DNA of 64,000 bases from Bacillota bacterium (GCA_023414355.1 JAEZOB010000003.1:122126-186125), one strand, 5' to 3'. Counted from the stretch's first letter, positions 53,046 through 63,253 are shown. Made by a program: numbers and translations. Notes: generated from the sequence alone by a model not told the origin.

Positions 53046-54218
53046 TTATTCTCTTACACCGGTCATTTCTAATAATTTTGTCTTTAATTCGCCTTCAATG
53101 CGATTCAACTCCACTTCAGCTTCTTTTCTCTTTTGACGACCTTCATTCTGGATGCGAAGTACTTCATCCAGAGTCGAGATTAAGGACTCATTTGTCAAGC
53201 GAAGAGTTTCGATGTCAACGATACCGCGTTCGGATTCCTTGGCGGTTTCAATCGTTGCCATTTTGAGTGTTTCTGCATTTTTCTTTAAAAGCTCATTTGT
53301 CATATTGGTTACTTCTCTTTGAGCCTTAGCAGCCTGAACGGAATGATTGACACCAAGAGCAAGAACCATCTGACTTTTCCAAAGAGGAATCGTGTTTACG
53401 ATGGTAGATTGTACTTTCTCAACCATCAGGGAATCATTTTCCTGAACCAGACGAATCTGAGGTGCCATTTGTATCGATATCATTCTGGTTAATTCCAAAT
53501 CATGAATTTTCTTCTCAAAACGATTGCATACAGCTACAAGATCATTCACTGCCTGAGCATCCTCCGGAAGATTGGTTTGATTCGATTTTTCAATGAGCTG
53601 TGGAAGCTCATTGGCCTGAACACTGGCCAACTTCTTTTTGCCTGCAAGGATATACATGGAAAGCTCTTTGAAGTAAGTCTTATTTATTTCATACATCTTA
53701 TCCATCGTGGCAATATCTTTCAATAACTGGATTTTATGACCCTCCAGCACATTACATATTTTGTTGATGTTTACTTCTGCTTTATCATATTTTGCTTTCA
53801 TAGCAGACAGCTTTTGGGATTGCTTCTTAAATAAACCAAAGAACCCTTTTTCTTCACCTTCCGCTTCAAAGCTTTTTAACTCCATCACCACACCGGAGAG
53901 CATCTCGCCGACCTCACCCAAATCCTTAGTTTTTACATTGTTTAAGGCAGACTCTGAAAAATCAGCAATCTTTTTCTGAGCACCAACTCCGTATTGAAGA
54001 ATAAGATTGGATTTGGTGAGATCAATCGTATTGGCAAAATCAGCAACCATTTTCTTCTCTTCCGGTGAGAGTCTGCTTTCATCGAAAACAACAGCCTCGG
54101 GCTGAACAGTTTCTGTCTGAAGCAGCTCGGGTTTGGCGAGTTCCTGATTCAATACACCGGGTTTCGTGAACTCCTCTGCAAAGGGTTCAAATGTTAATGT
54201 GGGTACTTCGTTATTCAT
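53046..54218 (-). CDS. TelA/toxic anion resistance family protein
   Basis: 390 residues. Family motifs: LILQYGVGAQKKIADFSE, NVKTKDLGEVGEMLSGVV, and a C-terminal TNESLISTLDEVLRIQNEGRQKR. Helical, cytoplasmic. TelA-type proteins are linked to tellurite and peptide stress resistance, but their function is unclear. The xpaC-like gene overlaps its start by 8 bases, the classical xpaC-telA order. Confidence 0.9.
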   Translation of the reverse strand: MNNEVPTLTFEPFAEEFTKPGVLNQELAKPELLQTETVQPEAVVFDESRLSPEEKKMVADFANTIDLTKSNLILQYGVGAQKKIADFSESALNNVKTKDLGEVGEMLSGVVMELKSFEAEGEEKGFFGLFKKQSQKLSAMKAKYDKAEVNINKICNVLEGHKIQLLKDIATMDKMYEINKTYFKELSMYILAGKKKLASVQANELPQLIEKSNQTNLPEDAQAVNDLVAVCNRFEKKIHDLELTRMISIQMAPQIRLVQENDSLMVEKVQSTIVNTIPLWKSQMVLALGVNHSVQAAKAQREVTNMTNELLKKNAETLKMATIETAKESERGIVDIETLRLTNESLISTLDEVLRIQNEGRQKRKEAEVELNRIEGELKTKLLEMTGVRE

Positions 54219-55608
54219 CGGTTAATCCTCCCAAAGTTTGATTTGATTTAAAATCCTTCTGAGTCAGTCCTTCCTGAGCAAGAAGAGTCTCAAGTACCGA
54301 TATGTCAGTAGAGATATCCATTGCAGCATTCAGGAAAAAGCTGTCATATAATTTCTCGAATGCCTGATTGATGGTATCAAGTGTAAGATCAATTTCATTT
54401 TTGGCAGAGGTTATATTCTCACCCTGCACAGATTCTTTATCAAATTCCTTATATGCATTGACTAATTTTAGTGTGGTCGGAAGATAGTAACTCATAAACT
54501 TCTGTATCTGTGGAAGCTGGTCCGGATGCTGTTCTACATAATTGAAAATTTTATTGAGGATGGCTTCCAGATAGAACAGCTTCTTAGAGATTTCTTCTCC
54601 TGGGATGGCATCATTTACTTCCTTAATCTGACGGATATAGGAGCGTCCGTTTTCAATTGCAGCCCTCGTTTCTTCATCCACCGTATCAGTTGTGGAGGAA
54701 GCAGAAGAGTTCTGATGGTCGTTGCTTTGAGAATTATTACTTTCCTCCTGTACACTCACCTTCTGTCTGAGTTCATTCTTCTGCAGCTCCAAATACTTCA
54801 GATAACACTCACGATTTAGTATAATACAGGTCTCCTGTTTATCGATGTGACCCTCAGGAAACATACCGATCGAAATCATTTTCCGAAGATCCTTTGTAAT
54901 AGTTTTCTTGTTCTTGTTTAGGTGCTCGGATAATTCCTTCAAGGTATAATAGCCCTGATTTTGAAAGATCCCGATATACCTTCTAAACCTTCTTAATCTT
55001 GCTCTAAACCGTGATCCTTGATAAAATAAGATCAGGCTGATAAAAAATAATGGCAGAAGATATAGAGCAATGGTTCCAAAGTAAGCGATACTGGCAGTTA
55101 CTTGACCGATAATGCATAAGGTAACAATTGCTAGCCCGGAAAATCCAAATCCGAGACTACCAAAAACGGTCAATAGAACACCTGCCACATTTCCCACAGG
55201 TACGATCGGATATGGCTGGGAACGCTTCGCCGGAGCCTGCTGCTGCGCTGTGCTTTGATTGTATCCGGCAGAGTTGGAATAGGCTTGCCTTTGGTTATTA
55301 TTACGACGATTATTTCGATACTCATTACGATTATTTCGATATTCATTACGATAATTGCGATAGGCCTGTCCGGTATGGCTGGTGAAGCTATCTGCACGTG
55401 TATTGGTATCCTGAGGGGCCTTCACGTGTATATCAATATCAGGCTTGTACCCGTTCTGACGATCACCCGGATGAAAAATTGATCGATGCACCTCATCCAG
55501 AGCACCGCTCACAGTATCCGAGATATCTTTATTTAATTGGCGAAAATCCCGGGTATTGATTGCATTTTGCACAATATCCTTGATATCGTCACCTATTCTT
55601 CTATTCAT
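54211..55608 (-). CDS. XpaC-like 5-bromo-4-chloroindolyl phosphate hydrolysis protein
   Basis: 465 residues from the ATG at 55608 (GGAGGAAA site; the frame is open further upstream without one). N-terminal part is rich in Arg/Asn/Tyr with two repeated RNEYRNN units (DNA 55301-55360). Two transmembrane helices near residues ~150-200 (AGVLLTVFGSLGFGFSGLAIV, IALYLLPLFFISLILFYQG), then a cytoplasmic helical domain with YTLKELSEHLNKNKKTITKDL and a C-terminal half of the XpaC type. Function of XpaC is not established; pairs with TelA. Confidence 0.85.
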   Translation of the reverse strand: MNRRIGDDIKDIVQNAINTRDFRQLNKDISDTVSGALDEVHRSIFHPGDRQNGYKPDIDIHVKAPQDTNTRADSFTSHTGQAYRNYRNEYRNNRNEYRNNRRNNNQRQAYSNSAGYNQSTAQQQAPAKRSQPYPIVPVGNVAGVLLTVFGSLGFGFSGLAIVTLCIIGQVTASIAYFGTIALYLLPLFFISLILFYQGSRFRARLRRFRRYIGIFQNQGYYTLKELSEHLNKNKKTITKDLRKMISIGMFPEGHIDKQETCIILNRECYLKYLELQKNELRQKVSVQEESNNSQSNDHQNSSASSTTDTVDEETRAAIENGRSYIRQIKEVNDAIPGEEISKKLFYLEAILNKIFNYVEQHPDQLPQIQKFMSYYLPTTLKLVNAYKEFDKESVQGENITSAKNEIDLTLDTINQAFEKLYDSFFLNAAMDISTDISVLETLLAQEGLTQKDFKSNQTLGGLTDE

Positions 55609-55937
55609 GGTATTTCCTCCACCCAAGCATTTCAAAATAACTGATATCATTATAACTTATTGTATATGAATTGACAAATTAAAATATAGTAAGATTCTGT
55701 GAAATAAATGCTTATAAATTAAACATAGCTTCCACCAATAGAAAAAGATCGTCCCCTACTCGAGCATTTATTAAGAGTAGATTAAAAATAATATATAACA
55801 TAAAATACTATATTGCAATATATAATAGCAAGTGATAAAATATATTTCAATGATAGGTAGCTACGATGACAGATGGAACATTATTTTCTCGGAGACTATA
55901 AAAATCAAATCACTATCAGGTGGAAAGGAGTCAGCAG

Positions 55938-56243
55938 ATGAATGCACAATTTAAAAAAGGAGTACTGGAATTATGTGTACTTTCGAAAATGGTGGAAGCG
56001 GACCGATATGGTTATGAATTAACAGATGCAATTTCAAAGCAAATGGTTATCTCGACTGGGACATTATATCTTATTCTAAAACGGCTGAAAGACGATGCCT
56101 ATGTTGAAACCTATTTGGTGGAGTCCGGTGAAGGACCTGCAAGAAAATATTATCACTTAACAGATCAGGGACGTATCTATCAGACAGCCCTAAAAAAAGA
56201 ATGGCAGGATTTTGTGGCCGTAGTTCAGAATATTTTAGAATAG
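55938..56243 (+). CDS. PadR-family repressor
   Basis: 101 residues from the ATG at 55938 (AAAGGAG). Winged helix: KKGVLELCVLSKM, YGYELTDAISKQMVISTGTLYLILKRL, GPARKYYHLTDQGR. Small PadR subgroup that lacks the C-terminal dimer domain and is found next to DUF1700 membrane genes, which it regulates. Divergent from xpaC-telA, whose promoter lies in the same ~330-base AT-rich gap. Confidence 0.9.
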   Translation: MNAQFKKGVLELCVLSKMVEADRYGYELTDAISKQMVISTGTLYLILKRLKDDAYVETYLVESGEGPARKYYHLTDQGRIYQTALKKEWQDFVAVVQNILE

Positions 56244-56253
56244 GAGGATGGTT

Positions 56254-58008
56254 ATGAACAAGGTAGAATATTTGAATGCTTTAAAAGAAGCATTAAAGGA
56301 TACGGAAGAAAGTATGATGGAAGAAATCGTGTCTGATTATGAAGAACATTTTCAGGTCGGCAGTGAGAAGGGCAAAACTGAAGAACAAATCTGTGAGGAA
56401 CTGGGTTCCATCGATGACCTTGTCAATGAAATTAAAGAGGTTTATCAAGCCGACAATAGCAAACAAGAGAAGAAGGACGAAAACCAGTCGAATTCAAATG
56501 ATCAGAAATCAAGTGAGCGACGCTTCAATATTCCGGGATTTGATGGTGAAAAGATCGGTGATGCAATCAACAGTGCGCTGGATTCAGCAGGAGAAGCAAT
56601 CAGCAAAATTGATGTGATTGAGATAGGACATTCTCTGAAAAACACGCTGGAGCAGGCAACCTCTTCGATTAATAATTTTACAGACACCTATCTCAAGAAT
56701 ACATTTGATTTCAGCCGTAAAAATACGGAAGGAACTTCTGAAAATGTGTCTAAGAGCTTTGAAACTGGTGAAAATCCTGAGGATGGTGAAAAGAGTAGTG
56801 TAAGCTATGATTTAGGAAACGATAAACAAGGATCAGAAGAACCGGTAGAAAGCCCTGAAAGCCAGGCTGAAAATGCTGCCGAGGCCGGTACACAGGAAGC
56901 TTCGGAGCAGAACCCGGAGCAACAGAATACTTCTGATGACAAATGGGAAGAGGATAAGAAAAAGAAGACAGATAACGGCTTAAATCTTGTCATCAATGGT
57001 GAATGCGCGGACGTTACAATAGTAAAATCCCCGAATCAGAAGGTGAATATCAGCTATGTAAATGACGGAAATGAACGGCAGAAACAATTTTTCGAATTCT
57101 ATAGTTATAAAGAAGGAAATACGATTTATGCCGGAATTCGCAGAGTCGGAAAGGCTGTGTTCCTGTTTCATCTGAATCAAAATTCGATGCGCATCCATGT
57201 AGAACTGCCGGAGTCAATGAATTATGTAGACGTAAAATCGGCAAGTGGTGATATCAAGCTGTTTGATGTAAAAGCAGAACGAATCATCATGGGAACAGCA
57301 AGCGGCGAGATTTCACTCAAACAGATCACTTCCACAGATTTACGAGTAAAATGTGCCAGTGGAGATATTAATCTGGAGTCTGTAAATAGTGTTCAGCTGA
57401 ATGCAAGTACTATGAGCGGTGATATCTGCGCAGATGGCATAGATGTAAAATTTTTATCAATGAAAAGTGGCAGCGGAGATATAGAAGCCGGAAATATTAA
57501 TGCAGATATTATAGATAATAGCTCTATGAGCGGCGATATTGAACTGCATCAGGTGAAAGTAAGTGAATGTAAAATCAGAAGCACCAGCGGTGATATCGAT
57601 ATCGACGAAATGAACATGAATAATACAGACGCCAGCTGTATCAGTGGTAAAATCAGAATTCAAAGAATCTGTGGAGATGGTTTGGTAGTTGGCAGCACCA
57701 GCGGTAATATTACCCTTGATGTCAATGTGAAACGATGCCATGCAAGTTCAAAATCCGGAAATGTTGATGCAAGGTGTGAAGGAGACGTTGTACTGGAATC
57801 AAACAGCACCAGCGGCAATATCAAAGTCGGTTTAATAAATTATGGCAATGGTTATCGCATTGAATCAAGAACTACTTCGGGTGTATTGAATATCAAATAT
57901 CAGGATATGAACCAGAGTAACTTAAGAACCGGGACATATACCTATGGAAAGCAGGGAAGCGAATTGATGATCAGTACCGTGAGCGGAGATATCCGACTGA
58001 CTGATTAA
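56254..58008 (+). CDS. DUF1700-DUF4097 fusion, SGDI solenoid protein
   Basis: 584 residues from the ATG at 56254 behind TAGGAGG; it begins ten bases after the PadR stop. N-terminal ~70 residues match DUF1700 (MNKVEYLNALKEALKD, YEEHFQVG, EQICEELGSIDDLVNEIKEVY), then a Ser/Glu/Gln-rich linker. From ~residue 245 to the end there are about a dozen short units centred on SGDI or SGNI (e.g. KSASGDIKLFD, CASGDINLES, STSGNITLDV), the DUF4097/adhesin-like beta-solenoid. No transmembrane helix is seen. Likely a regulatory partner of PadR (family knowledge); real role unknown. Confidence 0.85.
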   Translation: MNKVEYLNALKEALKDTEESMMEEIVSDYEEHFQVGSEKGKTEEQICEELGSIDDLVNEIKEVYQADNSKQEKKDENQSNSNDQKSSERRFNIPGFDGEKIGDAINSALDSAGEAISKIDVIEIGHSLKNTLEQATSSINNFTDTYLKNTFDFSRKNTEGTSENVSKSFETGENPEDGEKSSVSYDLGNDKQGSEEPVESPESQAENAAEAGTQEASEQNPEQQNTSDDKWEEDKKKKTDNGLNLVINGECADVTIVKSPNQKVNISYVNDGNERQKQFFEFYSYKEGNTIYAGIRRVGKAVFLFHLNQNSMRIHVELPESMNYVDVKSASGDIKLFDVKAERIIMGTASGEISLKQITSTDLRVKCASGDINLESVNSVQLNASTMSGDICADGIDVKFLSMKSGSGDIEAGNINADIIDNSSMSGDIELHQVKVSECKIRSTSGDIDIDEMNMNNTDASCISGKIRIQRICGDGLVVGSTSGNITLDVNVKRCHASSKSGNVDARCEGDVVLESNSTSGNIKVGLINYGNGYRIESRTTSGVLNIKYQDMNQSNLRTGTYTYGKQGSELMISTVSGDIRLTD

Positions 58009-58049
58009 GTATCATGGTATATTAACGCATAGAGTATCCCAATGTAAGT

Positions 58050-58095
58050 AAAAAACCTCCAAGCTGATAGGAAACTATCAGCTTGGAGGTTTTTT
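58050..58095. terminator. Bidirectional terminator
   Basis: AAAAAACCTCCAAGCTGATAG, loop GAAA and the exact complement run to TTTTTT: a 21-bp perfect stem serving the convergent genes. Confidence 0.97.
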
Positions 58096-58108
58096 CAGAC
58101 CTTCCACT

Positions 58109-58996
58109 TTATCTTTCGGGAATTTCACTTATGATTTCTATTAATCTGTTTAACGGACGGTTAATCCACTTGTCTTTTCGAAATATTAGCTGCTTATAGA
58201 TATTTATTTCATACTTTTCACATGGAATTCGAAACAGAAATTTTTCTGATATTTCTTTTTCCACCGTATACAGAGGCATGTAACATATTCCAATTTCATT
58301 CAGAAGCATTCTCTTAATAAATTCAATATTTCCCACCTCCAAAAATGGGGTGATTGTCTTTTCGTCTTCCAATAATTTTTGTTCAAGAATATATCGATAA
58401 CTGACATCCTTTTCTGTTAAGATTAAATCGTATTGATTAATTTCATCAAAGGATACACTTTCTTTCCCAACTAGAGGATGTTTGGCTGATGCAATAAATG
58501 CAACTCTTTCGGGTAGATTTACAACCTTAATCCAGTTTTTCTGATAAAGCTGCGAGTCTAATGCATACATCATATCTATCTCATTATGTTGTAATAAATC
58601 AATCAAATATTCCATTGTACCTGTTGAAATTGAGATACTGATATGTGTGTACTCCTGATGAAATTTAGTCAATATCCTTGGAAATTCTGCACTAAGTAGT
58701 GATTCAACAATTCCTAATTTTATTATACCACTCTGTAAGGCATCATCCTTTAATGAATCCTTTGCTTCTTCTAAATCAATCAATAGCTTTTTGGCATACG
58801 GAATAAATCTCTCGCCATCTCCTGTTAAGGTAACTCTTTTTCCTGTTCGATCAAATAACTTGACCCCTAATTCCTTCTCTAATTGGCGTATTTGAATCGT
58901 AACAGCCGACTGAGTATAACCTAATATTCTTGCTACTTTTGTAAAATTCGTTATTTCAGCTGCTGTTAAGAAAGTGATCAAATTCCTGATTTCCAT
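58109..58996 (-). CDS. LysR-family regulator
   Basis: 295 residues. N-terminal winged helix (FLTAAEITNFTKVARILGYTQSAVTIQIRQLEKELGVKLFDRTG) and a periplasmic-binding-type effector domain from ~90. It is divergent from the LysE exporter gene 104 bases away, whose promoter is in the shared 58997-59100 gap, the usual arrangement in which the regulator senses the exported compound. Confidence 0.92.
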   Translation of the reverse strand: MEIRNLITFLTAAEITNFTKVARILGYTQSAVTIQIRQLEKELGVKLFDRTGKRVTLTGDGERFIPYAKKLLIDLEEAKDSLKDDALQSGIIKLGIVESLLSAEFPRILTKFHQEYTHISISISTGTMEYLIDLLQHNEIDMMYALDSQLYQKNWIKVVNLPERVAFIASAKHPLVGKESVSFDEINQYDLILTEKDVSYRYILEQKLLEDEKTITPFLEVGNIEFIKRMLLNEIGICYMPLYTVEKEISEKFLFRIPCEKYEINIYKQLIFRKDKWINRPLNRLIEIISEIPER

Positions 58997-59100
58997 TTGT
59001 GCTCCTAATAAAATATTTTTATGAATATTATTATTTTAATGAATTTCACTAATTATTATATGCGTGCTAGGATATAATTACAATACTTTTGAAAGGAAGC

Positions 59101-59703
59101 ATGAAAATGATTCTCTCTACTTTATTTGCATTTTTGCCATATGCAATGATTACCGCTTATACCCCTGGTCCCAATAACATACTTGCATTAAATACAATCA
59201 GCATGTATGGCTGGAAAAAAGGAATGCCCATAATCATAGGGATTGCAACCGGTTTCTTGGGCGTTATGCTGCTCTGTGCTTTTACCTGCTTCAGGCTCTC
59301 TCAGATGATGCCGGGTATTATAGGCTTTATGAAATATGTAGGTGCAGCATATATCCTATGGATTGCTTACCATATACTAATCAATCCAATAGATCCTACA
59401 GCGAAAAACAATAAAGTCTCCTTTTTTAAAGGCTTCGTTTTGCAGTTTATCAATGTGAAAATAATTCTATATGCGATCACTATTTACACTGCATATGTCA
59501 TACCAACTAATCGCTCCTTTCTTTTCCTCGTACTATTTGCCGGAATAATTTCCATTGTGGGTGTCTCGGGTTGTATTGTTTGGGGATTTGCAGGCTCCCT
59601 ACTACAGAAATATATATTTGATCACACAAAATACACTAAAGTTTTTAATATTGTGATGGCAATCCTTCTGCTTCAGTGTGCTGTACAGCTTGTAATACAG
59701 TGA
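59101..59703 (+). CDS. LysE-family amino acid exporter
   Basis: 200 residues from the ATG at 59101 (alternative ATG 59107; GAAAGGA site). LysE/RhtB motif ITAYTPGPNNILALNTISMYGWKKG near the start; five to six hydrophobic helices. Exports a basic or other amino acid, or related compound, to balance internal pools. Control by the divergent LysR is inferred from the arrangement. Confidence 0.9.
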   Translation: MKMILSTLFAFLPYAMITAYTPGPNNILALNTISMYGWKKGMPIIIGIATGFLGVMLLCAFTCFRLSQMMPGIIGFMKYVGAAYILWIAYHILINPIDPTAKNNKVSFFKGFVLQFINVKIILYAITIYTAYVIPTNRSFLFLVLFAGIISIVGVSGCIVWGFAGSLLQKYIFDHTKYTKVFNIVMAILLLQCAVQLVIQ

Positions 59704-59845
59704 AAGGAAGAGTATGATATTGTTAATATGGATTAAAATGGAAGTATGTCCCCGATTGGTTGGAGAGCTTTCAAAGTAAGAAGTAGTTTGCTTTAATTCG
59801 AACAATATTAACTATATTACACTGAAAGAAGAGGAAATGCAGATC

Positions 59846-61456
59846 ATGTCAGAACTGATTAGATTTGAGGTGAAGAGAGTTCCTGCCGTACGCTTAATAG
59901 GGAAAATGGTCAGGATGAGTTCAAACCCACAGGGAGAGAATGAAGCGACGAAACTTTGGAGTAGCATGTGGCGGGATGGTAGTATGGAATTCTTAGGGAA
60001 TATTCTTGAGCGCTTTACAGAAGAAAGGGATACTGTTGGTTGGATGGGAGAATATGATCCCATAGAAAATACCTATGCATATATTGCAGGCGTATTGACG
60101 AAAGTGAGTACCCCTGTTCCGGCCGGATATGTCAGCCGGGATTTACCGGAATGCCTGATGAGTGTAGGGTGGATCCAGGGACGGGAAGAAGCTGCTGACT
60201 TGTATGCAGGAGCGAAAGAGCATCTGCTACAGGCCATGAAAGAAAATGGATACGAACAGGATCCTTCGGCAGGTGGGTATGAAATGCAGTATTACTCATT
60301 TTCCAGGTTTGGTGTACCGCGTTATATGGGAGAAAAAATTCTGATCCTGGATTACTGTTGTCCGTGCAAGAAGCTTCTGACAGAGCAGGAGGAGAAGGAG
60401 ACTATGATGGTTATGGATATGGGTAAGGCCGTGAAACACTTTGACAGCCTTGCACAGCGCTGCACCTATGCCTACAAGTGTACCTATCCAATCTGTTTGC
60501 CCATAGAGGATAATAGAGCAAGTGAGGTATCTCAAAGGCAAATGCACGGATTCTTGCAGGATGTCATAAACAGGATCTATCATACTCCTTCTTTGCTGAG
60601 TTTTCCGGAAGATAAGGATGATTTTTTTGAGGATTGGATGCTAAATAAACAAAGGCCGGAATTGGATGACAAGATGAGAAAAATCGAGAAGACTTTATTC
60701 GATTTTTATACTTATCTAATGAAGCTTGGTGAATGCGGCGAGGTAAAGGATAACAAGCTATATATAAATAAGAACGATATGGTATTTGTTAAGAAAAGAC
60801 TATTGCAGCTGGAACAATTTGGTCTGTCCTCTGAAAGCGATAAAACATCAACGATATTCTATCATGAAAACTATCCGGAGCTTTTTCCGGCATGGAAGCT
60901 GCTCTGCGATAGAAAGACGAATTTGCCTAAGGGAGAGATCGTTGGTTTTTTGTATTGCATGTATGACACAATGAATTATTATGCAGGGCATTTCTATGGG
61001 AATATAGTTGAAGATCCTACCCTAATCAGGGATTTAGAGCAGTTTTTTGAGGAGAAGGATTTTCAGAAGAGTTTTGATGAGAATGGGATCCATTGGGATA
61101 AGGAGTATCAGGATAAGCAGAAGGGAAATGCTGGGTTTTCATTTCAATGGAAAAGAAGAAACCAGATGGTCTTTTCCTTCCATGTTCCAAGCTTTAGATT
61201 ATTACTCGGCCATTATGATGAAATGAATCAGGAACTCAAGGAGCTGATTTTTTCAAGAACGAAGAATTGTGACGGCTGCGGCTACTGTACTCAGATGGAT
61301 AAAACAGGGAAGAGATTACCTCTCGCTTTAGAGCTGGAATTCAATAGTAATCGCTCTATGAAATGTCCTTTGTTCCCAAATCTTTCCTGGAGGTATATTG
61401 ACAAGCTGGAAACAGATAAAATAAAAGTACTTTTTGATTTCGCGGAAAACATGTGA
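59846..61456 (+). CDS. GyrI-like effector-binding protein fused to a Cys-rich C-terminal domain
   Basis: 536 residues (ATG at 59846 nine bases after AAGAGGAA; ATG 59837 is closer to the site). Residues ~1-165 resemble the GyrI/AraC-effector domain (FEVKRVPAVRLIGKMVRMSS, then MQYYSFSRFGVPRYMGEKI). The C-terminal ~300 residues are not recognised and end in NCDGCGYCTQ (Cys475, 478, 481) and KCPLFPN (Cys507), a likely metal- or Fe-S-binding site. No HTH is seen, so it is not a plain regulator. A MATE efflux pump follows 52 bases downstream. Confidence 0.7.
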   Translation: MSELIRFEVKRVPAVRLIGKMVRMSSNPQGENEATKLWSSMWRDGSMEFLGNILERFTEERDTVGWMGEYDPIENTYAYIAGVLTKVSTPVPAGYVSRDLPECLMSVGWIQGREEAADLYAGAKEHLLQAMKENGYEQDPSAGGYEMQYYSFSRFGVPRYMGEKILILDYCCPCKKLLTEQEEKETMMVMDMGKAVKHFDSLAQRCTYAYKCTYPICLPIEDNRASEVSQRQMHGFLQDVINRIYHTPSLLSFPEDKDDFFEDWMLNKQRPELDDKMRKIEKTLFDFYTYLMKLGECGEVKDNKLYINKNDMVFVKKRLLQLEQFGLSSESDKTSTIFYHENYPELFPAWKLLCDRKTNLPKGEIVGFLYCMYDTMNYYAGHFYGNIVEDPTLIRDLEQFFEEKDFQKSFDENGIHWDKEYQDKQKGNAGFSFQWKRRNQMVFSFHVPSFRLLLGHYDEMNQELKELIFSRTKNCDGCGYCTQMDKTGKRLPLALELEFNSNRSMKCPLFPNLSWRYIDKLETDKIKVLFDFAENM

Positions 61457-61508
61457 TAGAATGAGATTTTCATTATGTTTTCATCAAGGAACAGGAGATA
61501 AGGGAAAG

Positions 61509-62864
61509 ATGGCTAAGACAATTAATTTAACAGAAGGAAGCATTACTAAAACATTATTTACACTGGCTATTCCGATTATGGGAACAAGCTTTGTTCAAAT
61601 GTCATATAATCTTATCAATATGTTTTGGGTCGGCAGGATAGGAACCGGAGCGGTTGCGGCAGTGGGTACTGCCGGGTTTTTCCTCTGGCTTTCAAATGCA
61701 TTTATACTCATACCAAAAATTGGTGCAGAAATAGGTGTAGCACAGTCCACAGGCCAAAATGACAGGAAGGAAGTTAAAAGCTATATTAAGCACAGTATCC
61801 AGATGGGGGTGGTTCTTGCTCTTCTCTATGGATTAGCTATGATAAGCTTTCGAAACAGCCTGATTAGCTTTTTCAATCTCGGCGATGAGGGGATTATTCA
61901 AGCAACAATCAAATATCTGGTCATAATTTCTTGTGGTTTTGTTTTCATTTTCATAAATCCGATCTTTACCTCTATCTTCAACGGATCTGGAGACAGTAAA
62001 ACGCCTTTCGTGATTAATTCAATCGGCATCATCATCAATGTACTGCTTGACCCATTATTGATCTTGGGCATTGGTCCGTTCCCAAGACTAGAGGTGGTAG
62101 GTGCTGCGATTGCTACGCTTATTTCACAGGGAGTAGCGACATTCCTGTTTATCATGATTGCTCGAAAGTCTCCATCTGTTTTTTCAGAGCTTCATTTATT
62201 ACAAAAACCGGATCTGTTCCATGTTCGAAGGATAGTTAAGCTAGGAATACCGGCAGCTCTTCAGAGTGGGATATTTTCTATCATTGGTATGGTAATAGCA
62301 AGAATTATTGCAAATTGGGGACCGATACCTATCGCTGTGCAAAAGGTCGGTTCACAGATCGAAGCAATCTCCTGGATGACTGCCGGAGGATTTCAGTCTG
62401 CGGTGAGTGCTTTTGTCGGACAGAATTATGGAGCACAAAAATGGGACAGGGTAAGAAGAGGCTACTGGAAAGGAATACTCATAGTTTCCTTCATCGGAGT
62501 GTTTGCTACAGCACTATTATACTTTGGTTCCAGACCCTTATTTTCGGTGTTTATTCAAGAGGAAGAAGCAATACAGTATGGAATTCAATATCTTAAGATA
62601 TTAGCCTTCTCACAATTGTTTATGTGTATTGAAATAACAACGGCAGGAGCATTTAACGGGCTTGGCAGGACGATGCCTCCCTCAATCGTTGGCATTATAT
62701 TAAATGCAATTCGTATTCCGGGTGCAATGATCTTGTCTTCCACCAGCCTTGGTCTGGATGGGATCTGGTGGGCAATCAGTATTTCGAGTATCCTTAAGGG
62801 GATTGTATTAATGCTTTGGTATATTTTTATGTCAAAAAGGCAAGAGATCATTAAAATATCCTAA
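61509..62864 (+). CDS. MATE-family multidrug efflux protein
   Basis: 451 residues from the ATG at 61509 (AAGGGA site). Twelve hydrophobic helices with MATE motifs: LFTLAIPIMGTSFVQMSYNLINMFWVGRIG, and INNPIFTSIFNGSGDSKTPFVIN-like IFNGSGDSKTP, then FVGQNYGAQK and FNGLGRTMPP. Exports cationic drugs or metabolites with Na+ or H+. Preceded by the GyrI-like protein, suggesting ligand-responsive control (inference). Confidence 0.92.
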   Translation: MAKTINLTEGSITKTLFTLAIPIMGTSFVQMSYNLINMFWVGRIGTGAVAAVGTAGFFLWLSNAFILIPKIGAEIGVAQSTGQNDRKEVKSYIKHSIQMGVVLALLYGLAMISFRNSLISFFNLGDEGIIQATIKYLVIISCGFVFIFINPIFTSIFNGSGDSKTPFVINSIGIIINVLLDPLLILGIGPFPRLEVVGAAIATLISQGVATFLFIMIARKSPSVFSELHLLQKPDLFHVRRIVKLGIPAALQSGIFSIIGMVIARIIANWGPIPIAVQKVGSQIEAISWMTAGGFQSAVSAFVGQNYGAQKWDRVRRGYWKGILIVSFIGVFATALLYFGSRPLFSVFIQEEEAIQYGIQYLKILAFSQLFMCIEITTAGAFNGLGRTMPPSIVGIILNAIRIPGAMILSSTSLGLDGIWWAISISSILKGIVLMLWYIFMSKRQEIIKIS

Positions 62865-62953
62865 TTAATTGTTGCTTTCTTGTTGACGAAATGAAGATAC
62901 ACAAGTATAATAAGTAATACTAGTTATACTATTAACCTTTTGGAGGTGAATAT

Positions 62954-63253
62954 TTGAAAGAAAAAATGAAAGACGACAAATATATGGGTTCAGCGAAAGT
63001 TGGTCCGAAGGGGCAGATTGTAATTCCTAAGGAGGTCAGGGATATGTTTGGCATTTCTCCGGGAGATACCTTGATTGTACTTGCGGATGCGGAGAGAGGG
63101 ATTGCAATTGAGAGATTTGATACCTTTAACCATATTGCAGATGCGATTTTCTCCGGAAAAGCCAGTGAATTGTATCCTGAGCACTCGGAGGAAGACTCCT
63201 TGGCATTTGCAAAGACAATAAAGGCGATGAAGGAGGACATCGACCATGAGTAG
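62954..63253 (+). CDS. AbrB/SpoVT-type regulator
   Basis: 99 residues with a TTG start at 62954 behind TTGGAGGTGA. SpoVT/AbrB swapped-hairpin domain: SAKVGPKGQIVIPKEVRDMFGISPGDTLIVLAD. The C-terminal tail (EHSEEDSLAFAKTIKAMKED) is acidic. The stop overlaps the first bases of a collapsed glycosyltransferase gene. Confidence 0.85.
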   Translation: MKEKMKDDKYMGSAKVGPKGQIVIPKEVRDMFGISPGDTLIVLADAERGIAIERFDTFNHIADAIFSGKASELYPEHSEEDSLAFAKTIKAMKEDIDHE

